Shown piece after piece: positions 8,726 to 15,978 of a stretch of DNA of 30,849 bases. This DNA comes from an uncultured Collinsella sp. (GTDB lineage Bacteria; Actinomycetota; Coriobacteriia; Coriobacteriales; Coriobacteriaceae): positions 1 to 30,849 of the forward strand of contig UQIC01000024.1 in the NCBI GenBank assembly GCA_900540985.1, written 5' to 3'. The stretch's first letter is position 1. Every line of letters begins with the position of its first letter. The translations under genes were made by a program, and so were the position numbers. The notes under the pieces are model-generated. The model made no database searches and was not told where the DNA came from. It saw nothing but the letters and a program-made list of their open reading frames with translations.

Positions 8726-10108
8726 TTAGCGGGTTGTTGCTTTGGCTTGGGCGGCGCGATAGGTGCGTGCCGGGTGGCAGAGTAGTACCGCCACGACCAT
8801 AAAGAATGCCGTGGTGCCCAGGCTGATGGGGTAGACCATCATGATGTTCGCAAAGGTGCGGAAGTGCGGGAACACGCAGAACACCCAATAGAAGCGGATG
8901 CCGCAGACGCAGATCATGGTGATGAGGGCGGGCGTGAGCGAGATACCAAAGCCGCGCAGGTAGCCTGACATGTTTTCGTAGAACATGCTAAAGGCGTACG
9001 CCGGGAAGATCGAACATACGCGGATATAGCCGATTGAGACGATGTTGGGATCGCTGTTGAACAGCGACAAGATCTCGCGCCCCAGGCCGACAATGACGAC
9101 AATCGTGGTGAGCGCAACGATACCGCCTTCGACCAGGCAGACCTTAAGCGTCTTGGTGCAGCGATCGATCTGACGGGCACCGTGGTTTTGTCCCACAAAG
9201 GTGGTGCACGCCTGGCTAAAGCTGTTGAGCAGGTTGTAACACACGTACTCCAGGCTCATGGCGGCGCTCGATGCGGCCATGACCTCGGTGCCCAGACTGT
9301 TGATGGCAGACTGGATGATGATGTTGGCGACAGCAAAGACGGCGCTTTGGATGCCAGCGGGCAGGCCGATCTTGACGATGCGCTTGAGGGCGATGGGGTC
9401 GATAGCCAGGTCGCGCGGGGTGACGCGGACGACGGAATCGGTCTTGAGCAGGCGGATAAAGAGCGTAGCGGCGCTGACGGTGTAGGCGATGGCAGTGGCG
9501 ATGGCGACGCCCGCGACGCCCCAGTGGAGTATGGGGACAAAGATGAGGTCCAGGCCAATGTTGAGGACGGTGGACACGGCAAGCGCCTGCAGCGGCATGC
9601 GGGTGATGCCGACGGAGCGGAAGATCGCGGCCTCAAAGTTGTAGAGCAAGATCGAGGGCATGCTCAGCAAAAAGACGCGCAGGTAGAGCGAAGCGAGCGG
9701 CATGGTCTCGGCGGGAACGTTGAGCGCGGCGAGCATGGGCTCGGCAAAGATCTCGCCCAGAGCGATGACGACAAAGCCCACGAGTGCCATTAAAATCGAG
9801 GTATGGACGGCGCGTTTGACCATGTTCTGATCGTTGCGGCCGATAGCGTTGGCGATGACCACGTTGGAGCCAAGCGACATGCCAATAAACAGGTTGAGCA
9901 TAAGACTGGTAAGCGGAACATTGGAGCCAACTGCCGCCATGGCGAGGGTTCCCTGGTCGCCCGAGAAGTTACCGATGATGACCGTGGCAATAAGGTTCGA
10001 CAGCTGCTCCAGGATGCTCGTGGCGGCCACGGGGAAGGCGAACAAAGGAATATTGCGCCACAGCGAGCCGGTGGTCATGTCAATGTGCTTAGATACGGTG
10101 TCAGCCAT
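8726..10108 (-). CDS. MATE-family efflux transporter
   Basis: A 460-residue multidrug and toxin extrusion-type protein with twelve predicted helices in two six-helix halves. The N-terminal half shows the family pattern SLWRNIPLFAFPVAATSILE, an Ile-Ile-Gly-Asn-Phe loop, and the Ala-Ala-Val-Gly-Ser-Asn and GMSLGSNVVIANAIGR segments. The second half starts near residue 230 with RIVKIGLPAGIQSA and contains FVGQNHGA. It exports cationic drugs or metabolites using a Na+ or H+ gradient. The start ATG at 10108-10106 has no strong SD; the sequence just upstream is a near-perfect copy of the 15-bp repeat found upstream of prfC. It is convergent with the LysR gene and divergent from rlmA. Confidence 0.93.
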   Translation of the reverse strand: MADTVSKHIDMTTGSLWRNIPLFAFPVAATSILEQLSNLIATVIIGNFSGDQGTLAMAAVGSNVPLTSLMLNLFIGMSLGSNVVIANAIGRNDQNMVKRAVHTSILMALVGFVVIALGEIFAEPMLAALNVPAETMPLASLYLRVFLLSMPSILLYNFEAAIFRSVGITRMPLQALAVSTVLNIGLDLIFVPILHWGVAGVAIATAIAYTVSAATLFIRLLKTDSVVRVTPRDLAIDPIALKRIVKIGLPAGIQSAVFAVANIIIQSAINSLGTEVMAASSAAMSLEYVCYNLLNSFSQACTTFVGQNHGARQIDRCTKTLKVCLVEGGIVALTTIVVIVGLGREILSLFNSDPNIVSIGYIRVCSIFPAYAFSMFYENMSGYLRGFGISLTPALITMICVCGIRFYWVFCVFPHFRTFANIMMVYPISLGTTAFFMVVAVLLCHPARTYRAAQAKATTR

Positions 10109-10112
10109 GCGC

Positions 10113-10127
10113 TCTCAATCTCTAACA
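10113..10127. repeat. Solo copy of the 15-bp TCTCAATCTGTAACA repeat
   Basis: TCTCAATCTCTAACA differs at one base from the consensus of the eight-copy array at 2283-2578. It lies 4 bp upstream of the MATE start codon, so it occupies the ribosome-binding region of that gene. No second half-site at the 40-bp distance is seen. Confidence 0.5.
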
Positions 10128-10172
10128 TGCTATTTTGCGCTTATTTGCGCAGACGATGATACTCCTAATCGA

Positions 10173-10230
10173 CTAGTCATTGGGGACGTTCTAAAACGAT
10201 TAGTCATTCAAGAACGTCTCCAATGACTAG
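10173..10230. repeat. 20-bp inverted repeat with nested direct repeat
   Basis: The arm at 10173-10192 and the arm at 10211-10230 are reverse complements at 19 of 20 positions, around an 18-nt loop. The loop carries another copy of TTAGTCATT, so CGAyTAGTCATT occurs as a direct repeat at about 10170 and 10197 and once more inverted at the right arm. The element sits between the divergent MATE and rlmA genes. There is no T run, so it is not a classical terminator; its right end borders the probable rlmA promoter. Confidence 0.7.
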
Positions 10231-10286
10231 GTGGGGAAGGCGTGCGACAATGGTGGGCGTTGTGTAGTCCGCGCTAAGGAGTTGCC

Positions 10287-11102
10287 ATGTTGTTGTGTCC
10301 CGTTTGCCATGAGCCTCTGGTGGATGACGAACGCGGTGCTGTGTGCGCGGGCGGACACCGGTTTGACCGTGCGCGCGAGGGCTATCTATATCTGCTGCGC
10401 TCGTCCAAGAGCGGCGACTCCATGGGCGATCCCAAGTCGCAGGCACGCAGCCGTCGCGACTTTCTGAATCGCGGCTACTATGCGCCGTTGCGCGATGCGA
10501 TGGTTGAGCTGGTGCGCAAGCAGACGTCTGGGCGCGCCGCGTCTACGAATGGCCCCATGACGCTGCTCGATATTTGCTGTGGCGAGGGCTACTACACCAG
10601 CGCCATGGGCGCGGTGCCGGGCGTGGACGCTTACGGGTTCGATTTGGGCAAAGAAATGGTGCGCCTGGCCGCCAAGCGCGGCGATGCGACCTACTTCGTG
10701 GCCAACATGAAGGATGTCCCCGTGGCCGATGGCGCCTTCGACATGGTGACCGAACTCTTTGCTCCCTTTAACGAACGTGAGTTTGCCCGCGTACTGGCGC
10801 CAGAGGGCTCACTCTATACCGTGGTGCCGGGTGCCCGTCATCTGTTTGGGCTTAAGGAAGTGCTCTACGACACGCCATATCTTAATGACGAGAAGCTGCC
10901 GCAGACCACCGAACTCGAGTTGGTCGGAACGCGGCGGGTGTCTGCGAACATTACGCTCCAAACCCAGGCCGACATCGAGGCGGTGTTTCAGATGACGCCG
11001 TACTACTACCGCACGCGCCCTGCCGACAAAGAGCGCCTGACAAACCTGGACACGCTCCAAACCGATATCGACTTCATCATCGCCGAGTACCGCCACAGCT
11101 AA
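10287..11102 (+). CDS. rlmA: 23S rRNA (guanine-N1) methyltransferase, RlmA family
   Basis: A 271-residue SAM-dependent methyltransferase. It opens with the RlmA zinc ribbon, Cys4 and Cys7 (CPVCHEPL), then a CAGGH motif with the third Cys and a His, followed by Asp-Arg-Ala-Arg-Glu-Gly-Tyr. A Gly-Asp-Pro-Lys...Ala-Arg...Phe-Leu block links to the Rossmann methyltransferase core with motif I DICCGEGYYT at about residue 96 and a later ELFAPFNEREFARVL segment. RlmA proteins methylate G745 (RlmA-I) or G748 (RlmA-II, tied to tylosin resistance in producers) in hairpin 35 of 23S rRNA; sequence alone does not settle which. AAGGAG lies 6 nt before the ATG at 10287. It is a single-gene unit ending at hairpins and a terminator. 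Confidence 0.88.
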   Translation: MLLCPVCHEPLVDDERGAVCAGGHRFDRAREGYLYLLRSSKSGDSMGDPKSQARSRRDFLNRGYYAPLRDAMVELVRKQTSGRAASTNGPMTLLDICCGEGYYTSAMGAVPGVDAYGFDLGKEMVRLAAKRGDATYFVANMKDVPVADGAFDMVTELFAPFNEREFARVLAPEGSLYTVVPGARHLFGLKEVLYDTPYLNDEKLPQTTELELVGTRRVSANITLQTQADIEAVFQMTPYYYRTRPADKERLTNLDTLQTDIDFIIAEYRHS

Positions 11103-11103
11103 C

Positions 11104-11140
11104 AACCTGCCAAAAAGGGACAGGTTTATTTTGGCAGGTT
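11104..11140. repeat. GGGACAG-centred hairpin after rlmA
   Basis: AACCTGCCAAAA at 11104-11115 pairs with TTTTGGCAGGTT at 11129-11140. The 13-nt loop holds AGGGACAGG. It belongs to the hairpin set also found at 19667, 20900 and 21548. It starts 1 nt after the rlmA stop. Confidence 0.75.
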
Positions 11141-11156
11141 TTATCTGGGCAAACGT

Positions 11157-11195
11157 AAAGGGCCGACCGCGGAGATGCGCGATCGGCCCTTTTTA
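11157..11195. terminator. Bidirectional rho-independent terminator
   Basis: AAAGGGCCGA at 11157-11166 pairs with TCGGCCCTTT at 11183-11192, followed by further T on the plus strand and by TTTACG on the minus strand. It sits between the convergent rlmA gene and the membrane-protein gene ending at 11234, and can serve both. Confidence 0.8.
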
Positions 11196-11233
11196 GTTGC
11201 TTGGCTGCAACAGAGGTTATGAGAAGCGGGCGC

Positions 11234-11635
11234 TTACAGGCGGTCCTTGTTCTCGGCCTTAACGGCGTGTGCCTGCTGAACAAAGAACAGGTCGTACACC
11301 ACGATGACAAAGGCGCCAAAGTTGATGGCGTCGCCGCCAAACGCGGGAAGCGTGAGCACCGCTTGGGCAAGCGTGGCGACCGCGGCAACAATACCGAGCT
11401 TAAACGCGCCGTCCACCTGCGAAGGCTTGTTGGCGCCCTTGATACCGGCGACGCCTGCGGCAAGGTCGACGAGACCCTTGGCGATAAGCACGACCGCTGC
11501 GAGCGTGGCGTACGAACCGTACGTGGAATCGAGACCGCCCGTGGCGATACCGACGCCGGCGGTGACGAGGCTGGCGATGCCCAAAACAAAGTAGATGAGA
11601 GCAAGGATTTTGAGAGTCTTGCGAGTGAAGCTCAT
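11234..11635 (-). CDS. Small four-helix membrane protein of unknown function
   Basis: A 133-residue hydrophobic protein beginning MSFTRKTLKILALIYFVLGI. Four helices are visible, at about residues 8-28, 42-65, 78-98 and 105-122; the loops are short and the C-terminus ends in charged residues. I chose the ATG at 11635-11633 because AAGGA lies about 7 nt upstream; a longer frame starting at 11704 lacks an SD. The spacing of helices resembles small DoxX- or DUF-type membrane proteins, but I do not recognise a named family. It stands alone, convergent with rlmA, and shares its terminator. The 13-bp palindrome CGCCAACTTGGCG at 11659-11671 lies in its 5' region and could be an operator. Confidence 0.75.
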   Translation of the reverse strand: MSFTRKTLKILALIYFVLGIASLVTAGVGIATGGLDSTYGSYATLAAVVLIAKGLVDLAAGVAGIKGANKPSQVDGAFKLGIVAAVATLAQAVLTLPAFGGDAINFGAFVIVVYDLFFVQQAHAVKAENKDRL

Positions 11636-11658
11636 GGCTGGTCCTTTCGATACGAGTA

Positions 11659-11671
11659 CGCCAACTTGGCG
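11659..11671. promoter_or_regulatory. Palindrome upstream of the four-helix membrane protein
   Basis: CGCCAACTTGGCG is a 6-bp perfect inverted repeat around one central base, about 25 bp before the start codon at 11635. TACAAT at about 11703-11708 on the minus strand may be the -10 element further upstream. An operator role is a guess. Confidence 0.25.
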
Positions 11672-11867
11672 CACCCCATGTACTGCACATATGGTGAAGC
11701 ACATTGTAGTTCAACGCGGCGATGCATGCGTTTGAAAGCGCATTGAGCCCGCGCAGCCAAACCCAACCTTTCAAAAAGGAAAGCTGGGCGTAAGTCAAAT
11801 CGATGGCAGCGTATGCGCGGCGCTGCGATGATGGGTCCATGGTAAGAGCTGGACCGAAGGAGGAGCC
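11672..11867. other. Intergenic stretch without a convincing gene
   Basis: Between the membrane-protein leader and the strong SD at 11859 there is no supportable coding region. The notable content is a weak imperfect hairpin around an A-rich loop near 11760-11795 (CCCA...TGGG arms). No tRNA or known RNA motif is recognised. Confidence 0.4.
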
Positions 11868-11918
11868 ATGATGTACGGAGCAGGGTAAGTGCATGAGCCG
11901 CGGTCGTTGGGAAGGCGC

Positions 11919-12011
11919 ATGGGTGATTCTGTGATCGCTGCCGTGTGCACGGGATTGATGGCGGTGCTTTGCATTGGGATGCTGTGGGCCATGTCGCATG
12001 TGGGACAATAG
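11919..12011 (+). CDS. Possible small single-helix membrane protein
   Basis: An ATG at 11919 opens a 30-codon frame whose product begins MGDSVIAAVCTGL and contains one strongly hydrophobic segment of about 20 residues with a short polar tail. GGAAGG lies only 3 nt upstream of this ATG. In the same frame, a much stronger signal (AAGGAGGAG at 11858-11866, ATG ATG at 11868) starts only a six-codon peptide, MMYGAG, ending in TAA at 11886, and a GTG follows immediately at 11889 that would add ten residues. The layout fits either a translationally coupled small protein with a mini-leader, or a 46-residue small membrane protein broken by a stop at codon 7. No family is recognised. Confidence 0.35.
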   Translation: MGDSVIAAVCTGLMAVLCIGMLWAMSHVGQ

Positions 12012-12074
12012 CGGACGGTTGGGTGCTGACATAAACGGCGCTCACGTATTCGTTTTGCTTGTTAAGGAGTACCC

Positions 12075-12779
12075 ATGGGCGTCGTCGATCCCTTTTCTGT
12101 TGCTCGGTCCGCGGGGCTTGAGCTGATCGGGAAGTCCGAGGGCCTCACGCTCACCGACGGCACGATGGAGTTGCGTGCCGATTTTGGCCGCATGCTTCCA
12201 CGGCTCAAGCAGGGCCGTCTGCAGCAAGAACTGCTGGTAAAGGCTGCGCGCGCAAAAGGCATCGAGAGCCCATGGGCGATTGACGCCACGGCAGGCTTTG
12301 GCGAGGATTCGCTGCTGCTGGCGGCCGCGGGCTTTACCGTCGATCTGTATGAGCAGGATTGCGTGATCGCGGCGCTCCTCAAGGATGCTTTGGATCGCGC
12401 GGCAGATGATCCGGCGCTTGCGACAGCCGTGGCGCGCATGCGCTTACATGCGGGCGAGGACAGCATTGCCGGCCTTTACCATACAGCTGAGCTGATCGGG
12501 CGGGGCGAGCTCACCGCTCCCGACGTGGTGTATCTGGACCCCATGTTTCCCGAGCGCACCAAAAGCGCGGCGGTCAAAAAGAAGTTCCAACTCTTGCACC
12601 ATCTGGAACAGCCATGTACCGATGAGGAATCGCTGGTCGAGGCGGCGCTTGCTGTGCATCCGCGCAAGGTCGTTATCAAGCGGCCGGTGAAGGGGCCGCT
12701 GCTTGCCGGCGTTAAGCCGAGCTATCAACTTGCGGGCAAGGCCGTTCGTTACGATGTTTTGGTGCCGCCGCGCCCGTAG
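12075..12779 (+). CDS. rsmJ: 16S rRNA (guanine-1516-N2) methyltransferase, RsmJ family
   Basis: A 234-residue SAM-dependent methyltransferase. After an N-terminal LRADFGRMLPRLKQGRLQQE stretch comes motif I with DATAGFGEDSLLLAAAGF, then EQDCVIAALLKDAL, which matches the RsmJ (YhiQ) signature ERNPVVAALL. The catalytic-type segment YLDPMFPERTKSAAVKKK and the later VVIKRPVKGPLL are also characteristic of RsmJ. It methylates G1516 in 16S rRNA of the small ribosomal subunit. AAGGAG lies about 7 nt before the ATG. It follows the possible small membrane protein by 63 nt and is convergent with the zinc-ribbon protein gene. Confidence 0.9.
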   Translation: MGVVDPFSVARSAGLELIGKSEGLTLTDGTMELRADFGRMLPRLKQGRLQQELLVKAARAKGIESPWAIDATAGFGEDSLLLAAAGFTVDLYEQDCVIAALLKDALDRAADDPALATAVARMRLHAGEDSIAGLYHTAELIGRGELTAPDVVYLDPMFPERTKSAAVKKKFQLLHHLEQPCTDEESLVEAALAVHPRKVVIKRPVKGPLLAGVKPSYQLAGKAVRYDVLVPPRP

Positions 12780-12827
12780 CTTGCGTGCGATGGCTGGCGC
12801 TCCGTCAATGCTGTGCTGATACAGTGC

Positions 12828-13124
12828 CTATTTCCAAGGGTGCGACGTCAGGTGCCATCCACCGCAGTATTCGCATTTGTAGCAGGCCAAACCACGCCGC
12901 CCGCGGTTTTCGCAGTCGGCCATAACTGCCTCGGCCTCGGCGCGTGTGTCGTAACGGTTTTTGCGCTCGCACGACTTGTAGCGCCAGGCCTCATCGCGCT
13001 CGGCGTCCAGGGCGTCGCGGCGCTCGTCTTCGCGCGCAAACAGGTCGCTCATATCGCCGCCGGTGGCAGCGCTCAAAAACTCGCTTTTTGCCTTTGACCA
13101 GGCGGCTCGCTTTTTGCTCCCCAT
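12828..13124 (-). CDS. Hypothetical protein with C-terminal zinc-ribbon-like motif
   Basis: A 98-residue, highly charged protein starting MGSKKRAAWSKAKSEFLSAA. The middle part (about residues 30-60) is rich in Arg, Glu and Asp and probably helical. The C-terminal 35 residues contain a Cys-Glu-Arg-Lys-Asn-Arg-Tyr segment and end in CYKCEYCGGWHLTSHPW. This CxxCxxC-type cluster with nearby His residues suggests a small metal-binding or nucleic-acid-binding fold. The start at 13124 has GAGAGGGG about 10 nt upstream; a TTG seven codons earlier is less likely. I do not recognise a named family. It is divergent from the GNAT gene across a 77-bp gap that holds an inverted repeat. Confidence 0.65.
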   Translation of the reverse strand: MGSKKRAAWSKAKSEFLSAATGGDMSDLFAREDERRDALDAERDEAWRYKSCERKNRYDTRAEAEAVMADCENRGRRGLACYKCEYCGGWHLTSHPWK

Positions 13125-13149
13125 CTGCTTCGTGCCCCTCTCCAAACGC

Positions 13150-13179
13150 TGGTATCATTGCTCAACCAAAGTGATACCA
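13150..13179. promoter_or_regulatory. Inverted repeat in a divergent promoter region
   Basis: TGGTATCA at 13150-13157 and TGATACCA at 13172-13179 are exact complements, 22 bp centre to centre (about two helical turns). The element lies between the zinc-ribbon protein gene and the GNAT gene and includes a TATCAT -10-like hexamer at 13153. A shared operator is possible. Confidence 0.4.
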
Positions 13180-13201
13180 ATAAACGTGAGGTCGCCGCGT
13201 G

Positions 13202-13690
13202 ATGATCAGAAAAACCCTCGATACCGACATTCCCGCCGTCATGGCTATCTACGACGTTGCCCGCGCTTTTATGCGCGCACATGGCAATGCCACGCAGTGG
13301 CCCGAGGGTACGCCTTCGGCCGATCAGCTGGCTGCCGATATCGCCGCTGGTGGCAGCTATGTGTGCGAAGTCGACGGCCGCGTGGTGGCGACGTTTGCCT
13401 TTTTACCGGGTCCGGACGAGTGCTATGACGTAATTGAGGACGGTCAATGGCGTAGCGACGCTCCATACGCCGTGCTGCACCGCGTGGCATCCGACGGCAC
13501 CGTGCACGGTATCGCGGCTGCGATGTTTGCCTTTGCCAAGGAGCGTGCCGATCACCTGCGCATCGATACGCATCAGGACAACCTGCCCATGCAGGGTGCG
13601 AGCCTCAAGGCCGGGTTTAAGCGTGCCGGCGTCGTGCATGTGTCGGACGGCACGCCGCGTGTTGCGTTTGACTGGCTGCGCGAGGCATAA
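13202..13690 (+). CDS. GNAT-family N-acetyltransferase
   Basis: A 162-residue acetyltransferase, beginning MIRKTLDTDIPAVMAIYDVA, a typical GNAT beta1-alpha1 opening. The acetyl-CoA-binding region is seen as HRVASDGTVHGIAAAMFAFA with a divergent Arg/Gln-x-x-Gly-x-Gly/Ala loop, followed by Leu-Arg-Ile-Asp-Thr and the QDNLPMQGASLKAGFKRAG block. It would transfer an acetyl group from acetyl-CoA to an amine; the substrate is unknown. A GTG one codon earlier (13199) is an equally possible start; GAGG sits 7-10 nt upstream of both. It stands alone and ends at a long hairpin. Confidence 0.88.
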   Translation: MIRKTLDTDIPAVMAIYDVARAFMRAHGNATQWPEGTPSADQLAADIAAGGSYVCEVDGRVVATFAFLPGPDECYDVIEDGQWRSDAPYAVLHRVASDGTVHGIAAAMFAFAKERADHLRIDTHQDNLPMQGASLKAGFKRAGVVHVSDGTPRVAFDWLREA

Positions 13691-13718
13691 GAGCAAGGGC
13701 GCGTGTCAACAATTCGCA

Positions 13719-13755
13719 CGAACGAAAATGGCCCGGGCGGGGCCATTTTCGTTCG
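13719..13755. terminator. Hairpin after the GNAT gene
   Basis: CGAACGAAAATGGCCC at 13719-13734 pairs exactly with 13740-13755 around the loop GGGCG. It lies 28 nt after the GNAT stop. There is no T run after it, so it may act as an RNA-stabilising or factor-dependent end rather than an intrinsic terminator. The GC-rich leader of the next gene (to 13943) holds further short palindromes, such as GAAAGCCGGCTTTC. Confidence 0.55.
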
Positions 13756-13877
13756 CTGCGCTGTTTTGAAAGCCGGCTTTCGCAAGGCGCGAACCTACGA
13801 AAATCGCCGCGCGGCAACGCAGGGCGATGAGCTCGGTCGGGGGATAGGGCCCGCTTCGCCCGCCGGCCCGTAAATTG

Positions 13878-13883
13878 TATCAT
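13878..13883 (+). promoter_or_regulatory. Possible -10 element of the ribosomal-protection GTPase gene
   Basis: TATCAT lies 60 nt upstream of the ATG in the only AT-rich patch of the gap. The -35 position reads TTCGCC, a weak match at 17-bp spacing. Confidence 0.3.
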
Positions 13884-13943
13884 CCAGTGTGGAGCGTGAG
13901 TGCCCGTTGCCGCGTGCGATGGGCTTGTAATAAGAGGAGAGCC

Positions 13944-15947
13944 ATGTCGAAGCAAGCGGTCGTTGGAATCTTGGCGCATGTCGATGCCGGCAAGACCACG
14001 CTGGCCGAGGCCATGCTGTTCAACGCGGGTCGCATTCGCAAGCGCGGCCGCGTTGACGATGGCGATTCGCACCTGGACACTAATGCGATCGAGCGTGAGC
14101 GCGGCATTACGATTTTCTCGTCGCAAGCCGTGCTCGACCATGGCGATACCCATGTCATGCTCGTGGATGCGCCGGGGCATGTCGATTTTTCTGCCGAGGC
14201 GGAGCGCACATTGCGCGCGCTGGACTACGCGATTTTAGTCGTGGGCGCCAACGATGGCGTGCAGGGGCATACCGAAACTCTGTGGCGCCTGCTTGCACGC
14301 TATGACATCCCGACGTTCATCTTCATCAACAAAATCGATTTGGAGAATCCCGGCCGCGATGTTTTGCTGGCACAACTTGGGCAACGTCTTTCCGAGGGCT
14401 GCCTGGATGCCAGCGAACTGCTGGCGGGCGGCGCCGTTCAGGAGGACGCTGCTGCGTTGGACGAAGCAGCGCTCGAGGAGTTTCTTGAAGCGGGTGAGCT
14501 TTCCGTCGCGACGCTGTCGCGCATGGTTGCCGAGCGCAAGCTCTTTCCCTGCTTTGCCGGCTCGGCGCTCAAGGACCAAGGCGTGGACGAGCTGCTAGAT
14601 GGCATGTGTACACTGATGCGTGAACAGGCGTGGCTCCCGGAGTTTGCCGCGCGCGTCTACCGCGTGAGCCGCGGGGATCGCGGTGAGCGCTTGGCTTGGG
14701 TTAAAGTGACCGGCGGCACGCTACATGCCAAGCAGATGATTAACGGACGTTCCGGTGCCGAGGCATGGGAGCAGAAGGTCGACCAGGTACGCATCTATAA
14801 CGGCGAGAAGTATGAGCTTGCCCAAGAAGTTGCTGCTGGCGGTATTTGTGCCGTGACGGGTCTTGCGCACGTTCGCCCAGGGGACGCCCTGGGCGCGGAG
14901 CCCGCGGGCGATGCGCCCGTCATTGCGCCAGTTCTCACCTATACGGTGCTTCCGGGCGAACACGATGTCCACGCGGTGTTCAAAGCACTGACTGAGCTGG
15001 CGGACGAAGACCCCATGCTCGGCGTAAGCTGGAATACGCATCTTGAGCAGATTCATTTGCAGTTGATGGGCGCCGTGCAACTCGAGGTCGTGCAGCGGGT
15101 GTTGGCAGATCGCTTTGGTCTTTCGGTTGCGTTTGAGTCTGGCGGCATTCTCTATAAGGAGACTATTTCGCAGCCGGTTGAGGGCGTGGGCCACTTTGAG
15201 CCACTGCGCCACTATGCCGAGGTGCATCTGCGCCTGGAGCCGTTGCCGGCGGGCTCGGGCGTACAGTTTGGCACCGTGACCTCGACCGACGAGCTCGATC
15301 TTAACTGGCAGCGTCTGGCGCTCACTAACGCCATGGAGCGCGATCACCTGGGCGTGCTGACCGGCTCGCCCATCACCGATGTGCGCATTACGCTCACGGG
15401 CGGCCGCGCGCATGCCAAACACACCGAGGGCGGAGATTTTCGCCAGGCCACGTACCGCGCGATTCGCCAGGGTTTGATGCAGGCGCGTGAGGCCGGCGCG
15501 GCGGTGCTGTTGGAGCCGTGGTATCGCTTTGAGCTCGAGGTGCCGGGGGAGTGCGTGGGCCGGGCGCTCTCGGATGCCACGCGCATGGGTGCCGAGTACG
15601 AGCCGCCGACGATGGCGGGCGATCGGGCGAAGCTTGTGGGTCGCGTGCCGGCATCCGAGGTGCAGGATTATGCGCTGGAGGTGGCTGCCTACACGAGCGG
15701 TCGCGGGCATCTGTACCTGGAGTTCGCCGGTTATGCGGCTTGCCATGATGCCGAGCGCGTAATCGAGACGGTCGCCTATGAGCCCGAGGCTGATCTGCCC
15801 AACACGCCCGATTCGGTCTTTTGCTCTCACGGCGCCGGCTACACGGTCAAATGGTACGACGTACCCGCCGCGGCCCACGTAAAGATCGATCCCTCCACCT
15901 TCCGCCCCTGGCGAGCGGCAGACGCGGAGTTCTTTTGCCATAGGTGA
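13944..15947 (+). CDS. TetM-like ribosomal-protection family GTPase
   Basis: A 667-residue EF-G-related GTPase. G motifs: AHVDAGKTT (G1, near residue 10), ERERGITIFSS (switch I), DAPGHVDF (G3), NKID (G4) and a SAL motif (G5). The domain order and length (tetracycline-resistance RPPs are about 640 residues) match TetM/TetO proteins, including the C-terminal YTSGRGHLYLEFAGY block. In domain IV, where TetM has the drug-displacing SPVSTPADF loop, this protein reads AKHTEGGDF, so the loop Pro and Val are not kept. Tetracycline resistance is therefore uncertain, and a housekeeping or other ribosome-rescue role is possible. The start at 13944 has AGAGGAGA about 4 nt upstream. It is flanked by chromosomal genes with no mobile-element signs. 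Confidence 0.85.
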   Translation: MSKQAVVGILAHVDAGKTTLAEAMLFNAGRIRKRGRVDDGDSHLDTNAIERERGITIFSSQAVLDHGDTHVMLVDAPGHVDFSAEAERTLRALDYAILVVGANDGVQGHTETLWRLLARYDIPTFIFINKIDLENPGRDVLLAQLGQRLSEGCLDASELLAGGAVQEDAAALDEAALEEFLEAGELSVATLSRMVAERKLFPCFAGSALKDQGVDELLDGMCTLMREQAWLPEFAARVYRVSRGDRGERLAWVKVTGGTLHAKQMINGRSGAEAWEQKVDQVRIYNGEKYELAQEVAAGGICAVTGLAHVRPGDALGAEPAGDAPVIAPVLTYTVLPGEHDVHAVFKALTELADEDPMLGVSWNTHLEQIHLQLMGAVQLEVVQRVLADRFGLSVAFESGGILYKETISQPVEGVGHFEPLRHYAEVHLRLEPLPAGSGVQFGTVTSTDELDLNWQRLALTNAMERDHLGVLTGSPITDVRITLTGGRAHAKHTEGGDFRQATYRAIRQGLMQAREAGAAVLLEPWYRFELEVPGECVGRALSDATRMGAEYEPPTMAGDRAKLVGRVPASEVQDYALEVAAYTSGRGHLYLEFAGYAACHDAERVIETVAYEPEADLPNTPDSVFCSHGAGYTVKWYDVPAAAHVKIDPSTFRPWRAADAEFFCHR

Positions 15948-15978
15948 TAGAAGGGCGGCCCCTTTGTCACCTGCTGTT

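Noticed and set aside
13875..13943. An N-terminal extension of the TetM-like GTPase by 23 residues
   Set aside because: It includes the likely promoter and SD region and has no counterpart in the family; the ATG at 13944 is preceded by AGAGGAGA.
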